NCBI GenBank assembly: GCA_002780705.1
Contig: PEUP01000032.1
Span: forward strand, 7,498 to 25,000
Origin: Elusimicrobia bacterium CG03_land_8_20_14_0_80_50_18
GTDB taxonomy: Bacteria; CG03
Direction: 5' to 3'
Length of the DNA stretch: 17,503 nt
A program made the translations under genes and the position numbers. Positions 7,473 through 13,907 of the stretch are shown in pieces (positions within the stretch are counted from its first letter, which is position 1; each line of letters starts with the position of its first letter). The notes beneath the pieces are model-generated. The model did not search any database. It saw only the letters and a list, made by a program, of their open reading frames with translations, and had not been told where the DNA came from.

Positions 7473-8978
7473 TTATTTCTCCACCGCCGGAAAAAGTATG
7501 GCGCCGCCCGGTATGGGACGGCCTTTCCGCGCGGAGCCCGCTTCGGGCATTTGTATCTTCCAGTCAATATGGGCGGCCATTTCGGCGCATTTTACCGGCA
7601 TGAAGGGCGAGAGCAGCCCCGTCACAAACTCAAGACAGCCCGAAAGCGTGAGCAAAACATCATTCAGCTTTGGCGATTTCTCCTTGTACAGAACCCAGGG
7701 CTTTTGCTCCTCTATAAAACGATTGGCCGCGTCAATAAGTTCCCACAGGGCGTTCAAAGCTCCGTGAAAGCGCAGCGCGTCCATGTGACGCGAAAAACTT
7801 TCAAGCGTTTCTTTCTGCTTTTGGAGTATTGCCTCGTCAAAAGAACCCGATTCAGGAATTTTCCCCCCGAAATACTTTTCAAGCATCACCTCTGTCCGCT
7901 TAAAAAGATTACCCAGGGGATTGGCCAAATCCGCCGTGTATCTTTCCCCGATACGCTCCATGGAAAATGCCCCGTCTGTCCCGAAAGGCATCTCCCTGAG
8001 GAAAAAAAATCTGAGAATGTCCGGATGAAATTTTTCGCAGACCTCGTATGGCGTAACGATATTGCCGGTTGATTTTGATATCTTGTCGTCTTTCAGCGTC
8101 CACCAGCCGTGGCCGTAGACCTTTTCAGGAAGCGGAAGTTCCAGTGCCATGAGCATGGCCGGCCAGATCACGCTGTGAAAATAATATATCTCCTTGCCCA
8201 CGATGTGACAGTCCGCCGGCCAAAGTTTATGAAAAAGCCCCATATCATGCGGAAATCCGGCAGCGGACAAATAATTCAGAAGAGCGTCAAACCACACATA
8301 AATGGTCTTTGACGCGTCACCCGGGACAGGAATGCCCCAGGACACCCTTTCTCTCGTGACGCAGAGGTCATTAAGGCCCCGCGTGACGCTGTCTATGGTT
8401 TTGTTCGCCATGCCGGGGGGCTCAAGGAAATCCGGATTGGCTCTGTAAAAATCAAGCAGCTTTCCGCCGTAGGATGAAAGGCGGAAAAAAAGCGCGCTCT
8501 CTTTTTTTATCTCAGTTATTTTTTTGCCGCAGTCGGGACAGCATTCTCCGGCGTCCTTCACCTGCTGGGCGCTGAAAAAAGTCTCACAGCTCACGCAGTA
8601 AGGCCCTTCGTATTCGGAGTCGTAAATATCCCCCTTCGCGCGCAGTCTCCGGAATACTTCTCTCACCGTTTCTTTGTGAGCGCTGTCCGTCGTGCGCACA
8701 AAACCGTCGCAGGAAACATTCATAAAAGCCCAGAGTTTTTTCGCCTCATCCGCGTAACGGTCAACCCAGTCCTGCGGTTTCACTCCCGAGGCGGCGGATG
8801 AACGGTATATTTTCTCCCCATGCTCGTCCATGCCGGTGAGCATAAAAACTTCTCTGCCCCTGAGGGCCTGCCATCTCTTCGCCACATCAGCGGCGACGGT
8901 GGAATAGGCGTGGCCTATGTGCAGGGGCGCGTTGGCGTAATATATCGGGGTGGTGATGTAATATGTCTTGTCCGGCAC
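7473..8978 (-). CDS. metG: Methionyl-tRNA synthetase
   Basis: This cytoplasmic enzyme charges tRNA-Met with methionine. The 501-residue protein has the class I HIGH motif at residues 20-23 (APLHIGHAYS) and the KMSKS loop as KISKS (299-303). A zinc knuckle has Cys128, Cys131, Cys147 and Cys150. The anticodon-binding alpha-helical domain completes the C-terminus. The C-terminal tRNA-binding domain of longer MetG proteins is absent, which is common. The start is GTG (8976-8978), placed by AAGGAG 7 bases upstream. That site is made by the last codons of ricT (AAG GAG TGA), so the two genes are translationally linked. Confidence 0.97.
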   Translation of the reverse strand: MPDKTYYITTPIYYANAPLHIGHAYSTVAADVAKRWQALRGREVFMLTGMDEHGEKIYRSSAASGVKPQDWVDRYADEAKKLWAFMNVSCDGFVRTTDSAHKETVREVFRRLRAKGDIYDSEYEGPYCVSCETFFSAQQVKDAGECCPDCGKKITEIKKESALFFRLSSYGGKLLDFYRANPDFLEPPGMANKTIDSVTRGLNDLCVTRERVSWGIPVPGDASKTIYVWFDALLNYLSAAGFPHDMGLFHKLWPADCHIVGKEIYYFHSVIWPAMLMALELPLPEKVYGHGWWTLKDDKISKSTGNIVTPYEVCEKFHPDILRFFFLREMPFGTDGAFSMERIGERYTADLANPLGNLFKRTEVMLEKYFGGKIPESGSFDEAILQKQKETLESFSRHMDALRFHGALNALWELIDAANRFIEEQKPWVLYKEKSPKLNDVLLTLSGCLEFVTGLLSPFMPVKCAEMAAHIDWKIQMPEAGSARKGRPIPGGAILFPAVEK

Positions 8979-8982
8979 AATC

Positions 8983-9579
8983 TCACTCCTTGATCTGGTG
9001 ACAGCAGAGCGTTTTTCCGCATGGCCCGATGGCCTTCTGGTTCGCGCGGGAGAAAGTCTTTCCCCGGCTCTTTCCGAAAAGCGTGCAGCAGAAAGGCCGT
9101 CCGCACACGCCGAGCCCCCCTATGATGCGGGCGCATTCTATTCCCGACACCTGCACCATCTGCACATGGGAGTGCAGACGCGCGTTGATGTCTTTGATGA
9201 GCGCCCTGAAATCAACCCTTGAATTCGCCGTGTAATAAGCGAACACCCTTCTCTTTTCAAAAGTGTAGCAGACCTTGGACAATTTCAGCGGCGTGCCGTG
9301 GGCGGCCACGAGCTCGTTCACTATTTTAAAAGCCGCCTTTCCGTCATCGCTGAGTTTTTTAATTTTTTTAATATCCTCGCCCGACATCTTTTTAAGCAGA
9401 TGGGGCGAGTTTTTCCATGAATCCGGCGCGCGCTCCGGGGCTGACAGGCATATGCCCGCTTCTTTGCCGTGTTCGGTCTTGACCAGCACGTGGTCGCCGG
9501 GGGAGGCCTGCACCTCTCCGCAAAGATATGAGCCCGTGCTCCTGTCTCTCAGAAGCATCACTTTAACCGTGGCTAACAT
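8983..9579 (-). CDS. ricT: PSP1-domain protein, RicT/YaaT family
   Basis: The 198-residue protein carries the PSP1 C-terminal domain (GTPLKLSKVCYTFEKRRVFA, FRALIKDINARLHSHVQMVQ) and ends in the cysteine-rich tail GLGVCGRPFCC and GPCGKTLCC. In Bacillus these cysteines help bind iron-sulfur clusters in the RicA/RicF/RicT complex that influences RNase Y; that role here is inferred from the family. The frame extends upstream to 9639, but I place the start at ATG 9577-9579. It has GGAGGGG 7 bases upstream, lies just past the holB stop, and gives the usual N-terminus. Its place between holB and metG agrees with the conserved tmk-holB-ricT neighbourhood; darA, yaaR and yabA are missing. Confidence 0.9.
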   Translation of the reverse strand: MLATVKVMLLRDRSTGSYLCGEVQASPGDHVLVKTEHGKEAGICLSAPERAPDSWKNSPHLLKKMSGEDIKKIKKLSDDGKAAFKIVNELVAAHGTPLKLSKVCYTFEKRRVFAYYTANSRVDFRALIKDINARLHSHVQMVQVSGIECARIIGGLGVCGRPFCCTLFGKSRGKTFSRANQKAIGPCGKTLCCHQIKE

Positions 9580-9580
9580 T

Positions 9581-10501
9581 TTACTTCCCCTCCAGAAAAG
9601 ACGGAATGCCCTTGAAAAGCATTCTTGAAATAACAACATTCGGCATCCTCTGTTTTTTCAGCATTTGACAGCACTCGTGCATATATTCTATTTCATACGA
9701 GAGCCGATCGGATGGCTTTTCCCTCATCAAAGCCGACGCCTCATACAGAAGGGATTCTATGAAAGCGTGAGTTTTTTCGCGCCGCGCCGCGGCGGCCGTC
9801 TTGTTTTTAGACGCGTTGACATCATGAAAGCCCTTTAACTCGGCGAAGAGCTCCTTCCAGCTTCCGCCGTCCCTGAAGCGGGCGAGCCTGCGCCATGTCT
9901 CCATATCAGACTCGGTGATGGGCGCATGGCTCTCAAGCGGCGGAAAACGCAAGAGCTGCGACCTTGACCGTATCGTGGGCAGAAGAGAATGCAGCGCCGG
10001 GCTTATAAGTATTATCAGACAATTCGGCGGCGGTTCCTCAAGAATCTTCAGGAGGCTGTTCTCCGCATCGGGACTCAGGAGTTCGCTCTCTCTTATCACC
10101 GCGGCCTTGAAGACCCCCGGAGCGCTCTTTCTCGTCATAAAATGTATGAGATATCTCGCGGGATCTATCCCAAGAGATTTGTCGGAAGTCACCAGCAGAA
10201 AATCCTGATTGGATTTGCCGTCGCGGCTCAGGCACAGATGGCAGGGCGGCGGATTCGCCTCGCAGCCCGGTTTTTTGCTGCAGAAGAGAGTCTGCGGCAA
10301 AGGCTTCAGGCAGGACGGGCAGAGGCATCCGGAGGAGCGCGAAGAGCCGCAATTGAGGAGCCTCACAAATTCCAGAGCTGTCTGATATTTGATTTCCCTG
10401 TCCGGGCCGGCGAATATGTATGACCCGGCTGCCGTGCCGCCTGTGATTTGAGCGGAAAGAGTTCTGGATACAGCCGGGGGGCAGTTTATTTTTTCAAACA
10501 C
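9581..10501 (-). CDS. holB: DNA polymerase III clamp-loader delta' subunit
   Basis: The 306-residue AAA+-like protein belongs to the replicative clamp loader. Recognised parts are SYIFAGPDREIKYQTA (a degenerate Walker A lacking the GKT, typical of non-hydrolysing delta'), a cysteine-rich zinc module (CLCPSC onwards), DAENSLLKILEEPPPNCLIIL, and the sensor-like TIRSRSQLLRF. The zinc region is expanded by roughly 25 residues with additional cysteines (CSKKPGCEANPPPCHLC) relative to the usual CxxC-xx-C pattern before the HPDF-type strand, here NQDF. It starts with GTG (10499-10501), overlapping the end of tmk by 16 bp, so expression is coupled. Confidence 0.9.
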   Translation of the reverse strand: MFEKINCPPAVSRTLSAQITGGTAAGSYIFAGPDREIKYQTALEFVRLLNCGSSRSSGCLCPSCLKPLPQTLFCSKKPGCEANPPPCHLCLSRDGKSNQDFLLVTSDKSLGIDPARYLIHFMTRKSAPGVFKAAVIRESELLSPDAENSLLKILEEPPPNCLIILISPALHSLLPTIRSRSQLLRFPPLESHAPITESDMETWRRLARFRDGGSWKELFAELKGFHDVNASKNKTAAAARREKTHAFIESLLYEASALMREKPSDRLSYEIEYMHECCQMLKKQRMPNVVISRMLFKGIPSFLEGK

Positions 10502-11103
10502 TTTTCAACAATTCTGAGGATCCTCTCATGAACCTGTTTCTGGGTTCCCGCGGCATCCACGACCTTGACCCTTTTTTTATTGCGCTCACAGATGTGCCTG
10601 TAACCTTCCTCAACCCGCTTATGAAAAGAGGCCTTTTCAAGCTCAAGCCTGTCTTTTTTTCTCTTTATCCGTCTGAGCGAATTTCCCGACGGAAATTTCA
10701 TATAGAGCGTCACATCCGGCTTGAGGCCGCCTGTCGCCACCCTGTCTATGAGACGAAGATCCTTCATGTTAAGACCTCTTCCGTAACCCTGATAAGCTAC
10801 GGTGGCGTCCGAATACCTCTCGCAGATAACAACTTTCCCTTTTTCCAGAGCCGGCCGGATCACCTCCGCGGTGTGACCGGCGCGCGAGGCCTCGTAAAGC
10901 ATGAGCTCGGCCAGAGGGAAAACTTTGTGATCGGGATCCAGCAGCAGTTTGCGCAGATGCTCGCAGAAAAGCGACCCGCCCGGTTCCCTCGTCCTGACAA
11001 TCTGATATCCTTTTTTTTTGAGAGCCCCGGCCAGCAGCCCCGCCTGAGTGGACTTGCCGCAGCCGTCGCCGCCCTCAAAAGTGATGAATACGCCTTTTTT
11101 CAT
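10486..11103 (-). CDS. tmk: Thymidylate kinase
   Basis: This enzyme phosphorylates dTMP to dTDP for DNA synthesis. The 205-residue protein has the P-loop EGGDGCGKST (residues 10-19), the TREPGGS substrate loop, the ERYSDATVAYQGYGRG segment (ERY in place of the common DRY), and a basic LID region (RRIKRKKDRLE). There is no Shine-Dalgarno sequence before the ATG (11101-11103). A TATAAG hexamer ends 9 bases upstream of it, so an internal, nearly leaderless start is possible in addition to read-through from the gene before it. Confidence 0.96.
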   Translation of the reverse strand: MKKGVFITFEGGDGCGKSTQAGLLAGALKKKGYQIVRTREPGGSLFCEHLRKLLLDPDHKVFPLAELMLYEASRAGHTAEVIRPALEKGKVVICERYSDATVAYQGYGRGLNMKDLRLIDRVATGGLKPDVTLYMKFPSGNSLRRIKRKKDRLELEKASFHKRVEEGYRHICERNKKRVKVVDAAGTQKQVHERILRIVEKCLKK

Positions 11104-11133
11104 ATATGAAAACTTATAGCAAATTTGACCAAT

Positions 11134-11712
11134 TTAATAAACGCCGTTGTAAAAATAGCGGTAGTACACGAAGGCGATAAGGCTGCCTGAGACGAGCCCT
11201 ACGAAAGACTCAAACAATGTGTGGCCCAGGACGACCTCCAGTCTTTTCAGGTCCGTTATTTCTCTTTTTGTCCTTCTGATCTTCCGCAGCGCCGAGGGAG
11301 TCGTGGCGTCGGGTCTGCCGTTGAGAGTTTTTTCCAGCTCCTCCAGTTCCATTATCTTTTTGCCGTATTCGTTTTCTATGATGCTGGCGAGAAAATTCTT
11401 CATCGTCTTGGTGTTGTCGGCTATGGCCGTGCGCACTTTGACGGCGTCGTGCACGACCGCCACCAGAAACATCAGCGCCATCGTGAAGTGCGGCGAGGTG
11501 AAACCGAAAAGCATCCCGTTTCCCATCGCGAAAGCCGAGCACACGGCCGCGTGCGTGGAGGGCATTCCGCCCGTCGCGCCGTATGTTTTGAGCGAAAGAC
11601 GCCTCTCGTTCACAAGCACCACGAGAAGTTTGAAGGTCTGTGTCATAAACCATACGAGAAAAGCGACGGCAAGGATTATCAACGCGTTCGGGGCCGTGTT
11701 CTGATTCGTCAT
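11134..11712 (-). CDS. Divergent PAP2 family (DUF212/YuiD-like) membrane protein
   Basis: The 192-residue protein matches the divergent PAP2/DUF212 family, related to acid phosphatases and undecaprenyl-pyrophosphatase-type enzymes. It shows GATGGMPSTHAA, AVVHDAVKVRTAIA and LGHTLFESFVGLVSGSLIAF in the family order. Hydrophobic helices lie near both ends, and a charged insert (KKIMELEELEKTLNGRP onward) sits in the middle. The substrate is not known. The frame opens at 11739, but a near-consensus promoter lies inside that extension, so I place the start at ATG 11710-11712. The transcript would begin at or next to this codon. It is the first gene of the tmk-holB-ricT-metG run. Confidence 0.85.
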   Translation of the reverse strand: MTNQNTAPNALIILAVAFLVWFMTQTFKLLVVLVNERRLSLKTYGATGGMPSTHAAVCSAFAMGNGMLFGFTSPHFTMALMFLVAVVHDAVKVRTAIADNTKTMKNFLASIIENEYGKKIMELEELEKTLNGRPDATTPSALRKIRRTKREITDLKRLEVVLGHTLFESFVGLVSGSLIAFVYYRYFYNGVY

Positions 11713-11718
11713 GTTGGA

Positions 11719-11746
11719 ATTATACCACAAAATCCGCATTTGTAAA
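11719..11746 (-). promoter_or_regulatory. Sigma-70 promoter giving a likely leaderless transcript
   Basis: Reading on the minus strand, TTTACA (11741-11746), a 16-base spacer and a perfect TATAAT (11719-11724) precede the ATG by only six bases. The expected transcription start, about 7 bases after the -10 box, coincides with the A of the ATG at 11712, and there is no Shine-Dalgarno sequence. Confidence 0.75.
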
Positions 11747-11767
11747 GTGGTGCCAGGGGTTGACTCC

Positions 11768-11790
11768 TCCTTCGCAAAAGCTGCGGCGGA
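11768..11790. repeat. Imperfect hairpin in the intergenic region
   Basis: TCCTTCGC (11768-11775) pairs with GCGGCGGA (11783-11790) with one mismatch and one G-T pair around a 7-base loop. No T-run follows, so it is more like a short dispersed palindrome than a terminator. Confidence 0.4.
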
Positions 11791-11820
11791 TGCAACATTT
11801 CGTGACTTATTGCAACATTT
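11791..11820. repeat. Direct repeat TGCAACATTT x2 at 20-bp spacing
   Basis: Identical decamers at 11791-11800 and 11811-11820 start 20 bp apart, close to two helical turns. They lie about 79-108 bp upstream of the predicted start of the DUF212/tmk transcript. They could be a regulator site or the remnant of a transposon end; I recognise neither. Confidence 0.5.
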
Positions 11821-11850
11821 ATGATTCGCGCGTTATGAAATACCCACGGA

Positions 11851-11873
11851 AAGCCGGCGCGCAGCTCCGGCTT
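11851..11873 (-). terminator. Possible terminator hairpin after the DUF6884-like gene
   Basis: AAGCCGG (11851-11857) and CCGGCTT (11867-11873) form a perfect 7-bp stem with a 9-base loop, beginning at the stop codon. Only a short T-poor tail follows on the minus strand, so termination strength is uncertain. Confidence 0.35.
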
Positions 11874-12268
11874 CACACATCAATCGTTTGAAATTCGGCC
11901 TCAATGCCGTTTCGCAGGGCGAAGCTCTCCATAAACTCCCTGTACAGCGCCAGCTTCGGATCTTTTGTTATGTCCAGATGGAAAAAGCTGAGTTTATCAA
12001 AAGCGTATTTTTTGTATTGCGCGTCAACCTTCTCCGACATTGCGGCGAAATCATCGCGCGTAAGCAGTTTGTCGTAGTATGATATGGGCTCGTCCGCTTC
12101 TAAAAAACCGTATTTGCCGGAGAAGATGAGAAAGCCGCAACCCGCGATATGCGCCCGCTTGTAAACATATTCTACGTGCGGCGAAAGATAGCGCTTCAAA
12201 GCCGGCATTACACCCTCCGCGCGCGACTTCTCTTTGGAGCAGTGCGTTATAAAGTAATGCGGATTCAT
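11873..12268 (-). CDS. DUF6884-like protein, unknown function
   Basis: The 131-residue soluble protein has the pattern seen in DUF6884-type proteins. It has an early Cys-Ser-Lys-Glu-Lys (THCSKEKSRAEG), a central GFLIFSGKYGFLEADEPISY strand-loop, and a YDKLLTRDDF segment. No catalytic role is established to my knowledge. It overlaps the acetyltransferase-like gene by ATGA (12265-12268), so it is translated as its coupled partner, and a hairpin follows its stop. The family assignment is by pattern only. Confidence 0.6.
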   Translation of the reverse strand: MNPHYFITHCSKEKSRAEGVMPALKRYLSPHVEYVYKRAHIAGCGFLIFSGKYGFLEADEPISYYDKLLTRDDFAAMSEKVDAQYKKYAFDKLSFFHLDITKDPKLALYREFMESFALRNGIEAEFQTIDV

Positions 12269-12903
12269 CCGCCCAAAACCTCATCCGGTTTATTAAGTTT
12301 ATCCTGCAAAAGATTGTAAAACCTGCCACTATGAAGGCCGTCAACAAGGGCGTGATGCGCCTGCAGAGACAGAGGCATCAGAAGTTTTTTGCCGCGCTTG
12401 TAAAACTTTCCCCACGATATTCTCGGCACCGAATCTGCCGGATGCATGTGTATGGGATGCGTTATATTTGTGAAAGAAACCCATGGTATGGATGTGACAT
12501 AAAGCAGGTCGTCGCGTTCAGGATCGTCTATTCCGGGATTCTTCGCCCTGTCATTCATCGCGGAAGCCGTCCTCTTCGCGAACTCGGAAAAATCCGGCGT
12601 GTATTCAACCAGACAGTAGCTGAAGACCTCATTTTCCATGAGCATTGTGAAGGAGGGATGAACCGCCCTGTGCTCCACCACCCGCCCGAGCCGGATTCTC
12701 TGCCTGAGCTCCGGCACGGCGTTGGCGGCGGCAGTGACCATATAGAGAATCGCCTTGAAGAAAGACAGACCGTCTTTTTTCACATATTCCCGCGAGGCCG
12801 TCACATCAACATCCGCGCAGAGGCTGAAATGAGGGTAATCCATCGCGCTGAAAAACTCAAAATGTTTTTTCCGCTTCCATTTATCAATGTCTATGTATTT
12901 CAT
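12265..12903 (-). CDS. Chloramphenicol acetyltransferase-family protein
   Basis: The 212-residue protein has the CatA fold size and signatures: KWKRKKHFEFFSAMDYPHFS at the N-terminus, PWVSFTNITHPIH, and the active-site motif QAHHALVDGLH (His183-His184 ... Asp188) near the C-terminus. The family transfers acetyl from acetyl-CoA in a trimer. Whether this member acts on chloramphenicol or another hydroxyl substrate cannot be read from sequence, and many chromosomal homologues are not resistance genes. The frame opens at 12951, but ATG 12901-12903 has GGAGG 5 bases upstream and gives the family N-terminus, so I chose it. Confidence 0.85.
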   Translation of the reverse strand: MKYIDIDKWKRKKHFEFFSAMDYPHFSLCADVDVTASREYVKKDGLSFFKAILYMVTAAANAVPELRQRIRLGRVVEHRAVHPSFTMLMENEVFSYCLVEYTPDFSEFAKRTASAMNDRAKNPGIDDPERDDLLYVTSIPWVSFTNITHPIHMHPADSVPRISWGKFYKRGKKLLMPLSLQAHHALVDGLHSGRFYNLLQDKLNKPDEVLGG

Positions 12904-12922
12904 CGTTTCCTCCGACGCTGAA

Positions 12923-12951
12923 ATTAAATCATATTGACAAAGCCATTGCAA
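12923..12951 (-). promoter_or_regulatory. Probable promoter of the acetyltransferase/DUF6884 pair
   Basis: On the minus strand, TTGCAA (12946-12951), a 17-base spacer and TTTAAT (12923-12928) are followed by a short leader and the GGAGG site at 12909-12913. Both hexamers depart from consensus, so this is moderate evidence. Confidence 0.45.
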
Positions 12952-12986
12952 TAGCTCCTCCCCGCGGTTTTTATACGCTTACACAC

Positions 12987-13050
12987 GGTATCCGGGAAGT
13001 CGCTTTCCGGATACCACGCCGGGAAGTCGCTTTCCGGATACCACGCCGGG
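12987..13050. repeat. Tandem palindromic repeat (27-bp unit, 2.2 copies)
   Basis: The unit CCGGGAAGTCGCTTTCC plus GGATACCACG occupies 12992-13018 and is repeated exactly at 13019-13045, with the next CCGGG at 13046-13050. With the GGTATCCGG at 12987-12995, the first copy forms a perfect 9-bp inverted repeat with CCGGATACC (13007-13015), extendable inward. It lies between two divergent promoters. On the minus strand the unit would read as a repeated AWYPESDFP peptide, but I see no gene there. Confidence 0.85.
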
Positions 13051-13053
13051 CGT

Positions 13054-13083
13054 TTGCGCGAAGGCCTGCTCTTGTGATACAAT
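13054..13083 (+). promoter_or_regulatory. Probable promoter of the TrmH-family gene, near-leaderless
   Basis: TTGCGC (13054-13059), an 18-base spacer and TACAAT (13078-13083, preceded by TGTGA) end 8 bases before the ATG at 13092. No Shine-Dalgarno sequence lies before the ATG (only CCTCC, its complement), which fits a start of transcription at or within two bases of the codon. Confidence 0.5.
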
Positions 13084-13091
13084 CCTCCATA

Positions 13092-13838
13092 ATGAGTAAA
13101 AATGAAATGCAGATGGTCCGTTCCCTCAGAAACAAGAAGGAAAGAAACGAACACGGGCTCTTTGTCGCGGAAGGCCTCAAGGCGGTCAAAGAGCTCCTCG
13201 CGTCGCGCGTTAAAACACGCTCCGTTTACGCTGTGCGGAAGTTTGACGATATCAAAGCGCCGCTGAACCTGGTCAGCGAGAGCGAATTCGCGAAAATGAG
13301 CTCCATGAAAACGCCCCAGGGGATTCTCGCCGTCGCCGAGAAACCCTCACACAAGCTTTCCGTCGGAGAACTTAAAAATGAACTGACACTCGCTCTTGCC
13401 GGCATACGCGATCCCGGCAACATGGGCTCAATCGTGCGCGCGGCGGACTGGTTCGGCATAAAAAATGTCGTCTGCTCTTCCGACACCTGCGACATATACA
13501 ACCCCAAAGCAATCGCCGCGGCCATGGGCTCGGCCTTCAGAGTAAAAGTGCACTACACCGACCCTCTTGCGTTTCTCTCGGAAGCCAAAAATAACGGAAT
13601 AACGGTTTACGCCTCCGCGACCGACGGCGTGAGCATATACGAGGCCAAACTCTCAGCTCAGGGAATAATAATCATAGGCAACGAGTCAAAGGGCGTTCCC
13701 GAAGAGCTCAAATCCCTCGCCGCAGTGAAGATATCAATACCCTCTTTCGGAGAGGCGGAATCCCTGAACGCCGCGCTCGCCTGCGCCGCCATCTGCTGCG
13801 AATTCCGCCGCAGGAAAATGTCGCGCGAGACGGCATAA
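13092..13838 (+). CDS. SpoU/TrmH-family RNA 2'-O-methyltransferase
   Basis: The 248-residue protein has the SPOUT knot motifs. Motif 1 is GIRDPGNMGSIVRAADWFG, motif 2 is GIIIIGNESKGVPEEL, and motif 3 is ISIPSFGEAESLNAALACAA. The N-terminal substrate-binding domain reads RNKKERNEHGLFVAEGLKAV. These enzymes use S-adenosylmethionine to methylate ribose 2'-OH in rRNA or tRNA; the target nucleotide cannot be assigned. An in-frame GTG exists at 13074, but it overlaps the -10 element, so I prefer ATG 13092. Confidence 0.9.
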   Translation: MSKNEMQMVRSLRNKKERNEHGLFVAEGLKAVKELLASRVKTRSVYAVRKFDDIKAPLNLVSESEFAKMSSMKTPQGILAVAEKPSHKLSVGELKNELTLALAGIRDPGNMGSIVRAADWFGIKNVVCSSDTCDIYNPKAIAAAMGSAFRVKVHYTDPLAFLSEAKNNGITVYASATDGVSIYEAKLSAQGIIIIGNESKGVPEELKSLAAVKISIPSFGEAESLNAALACAAICCEFRRRKMSRETA

Positions 13839-13842
13839 AACA

Positions 13843-13871
13843 TTTCAGCATCCGGCGAGGCGGGACTGAAA
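13843..13871 (+). terminator. Possible weak terminator after the TrmH-family gene
   Basis: TTTCAG (13843-13848) pairs with CTGAAA (13866-13871), with further TCC/GGA pairing inside, just after the stop codon. The following CTTTGCGTTT is only a broken T-run and overlaps the next promoter. Confidence 0.3.
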
Positions 13872-13873
13872 CT

Positions 13874-13902
13874 TTGCGTTTCCGCGCCTAAATTACTACA
13901 CT
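13874..13902 (+). promoter_or_regulatory. Probable promoter of the secreted metallo-beta-lactamase-fold gene, leaderless
   Basis: TTGCGT (13874-13879), a 17-base spacer and TACACT (13897-13902) end five bases before the ATG at 13908. The expected start of transcription falls on or beside the ATG. The only G-rich bases before it (AAGG) are one base away, too close for a ribosome site. Confidence 0.5.
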
Positions 13903-13907
13903 AAGGC

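Noticed and set aside
9580..9639. Longer N-terminus for ricT
   Set aside because: It would overlap the end of holB by about 59 bp and adds residues the family lacks. ATG 9579 has a strong ribosome site.
11219..11745. Long plus-strand open frames opposite the DUF212 gene
   Set aside because: They are antisense shadows of a GC-rich gene without recognisable domains; the minus frame has clear family motifs.
12904..12951. Longer N-terminus for the acetyltransferase-like gene
   Set aside because: The extension covers the probable promoter, and ATG 12903 has GGAGG and the family start.
12987..13050. CRISPR array
   Set aside because: The units are directly adjacent with no spacers and only about two copies, and no cas genes are present.
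12924..13189. Minus-strand open frames with repeated AWYPESDFP peptides
   Set aside because: They are produced by the 27-bp tandem repeat and lie over the divergent promoters. There is no ribosome site and no family match.
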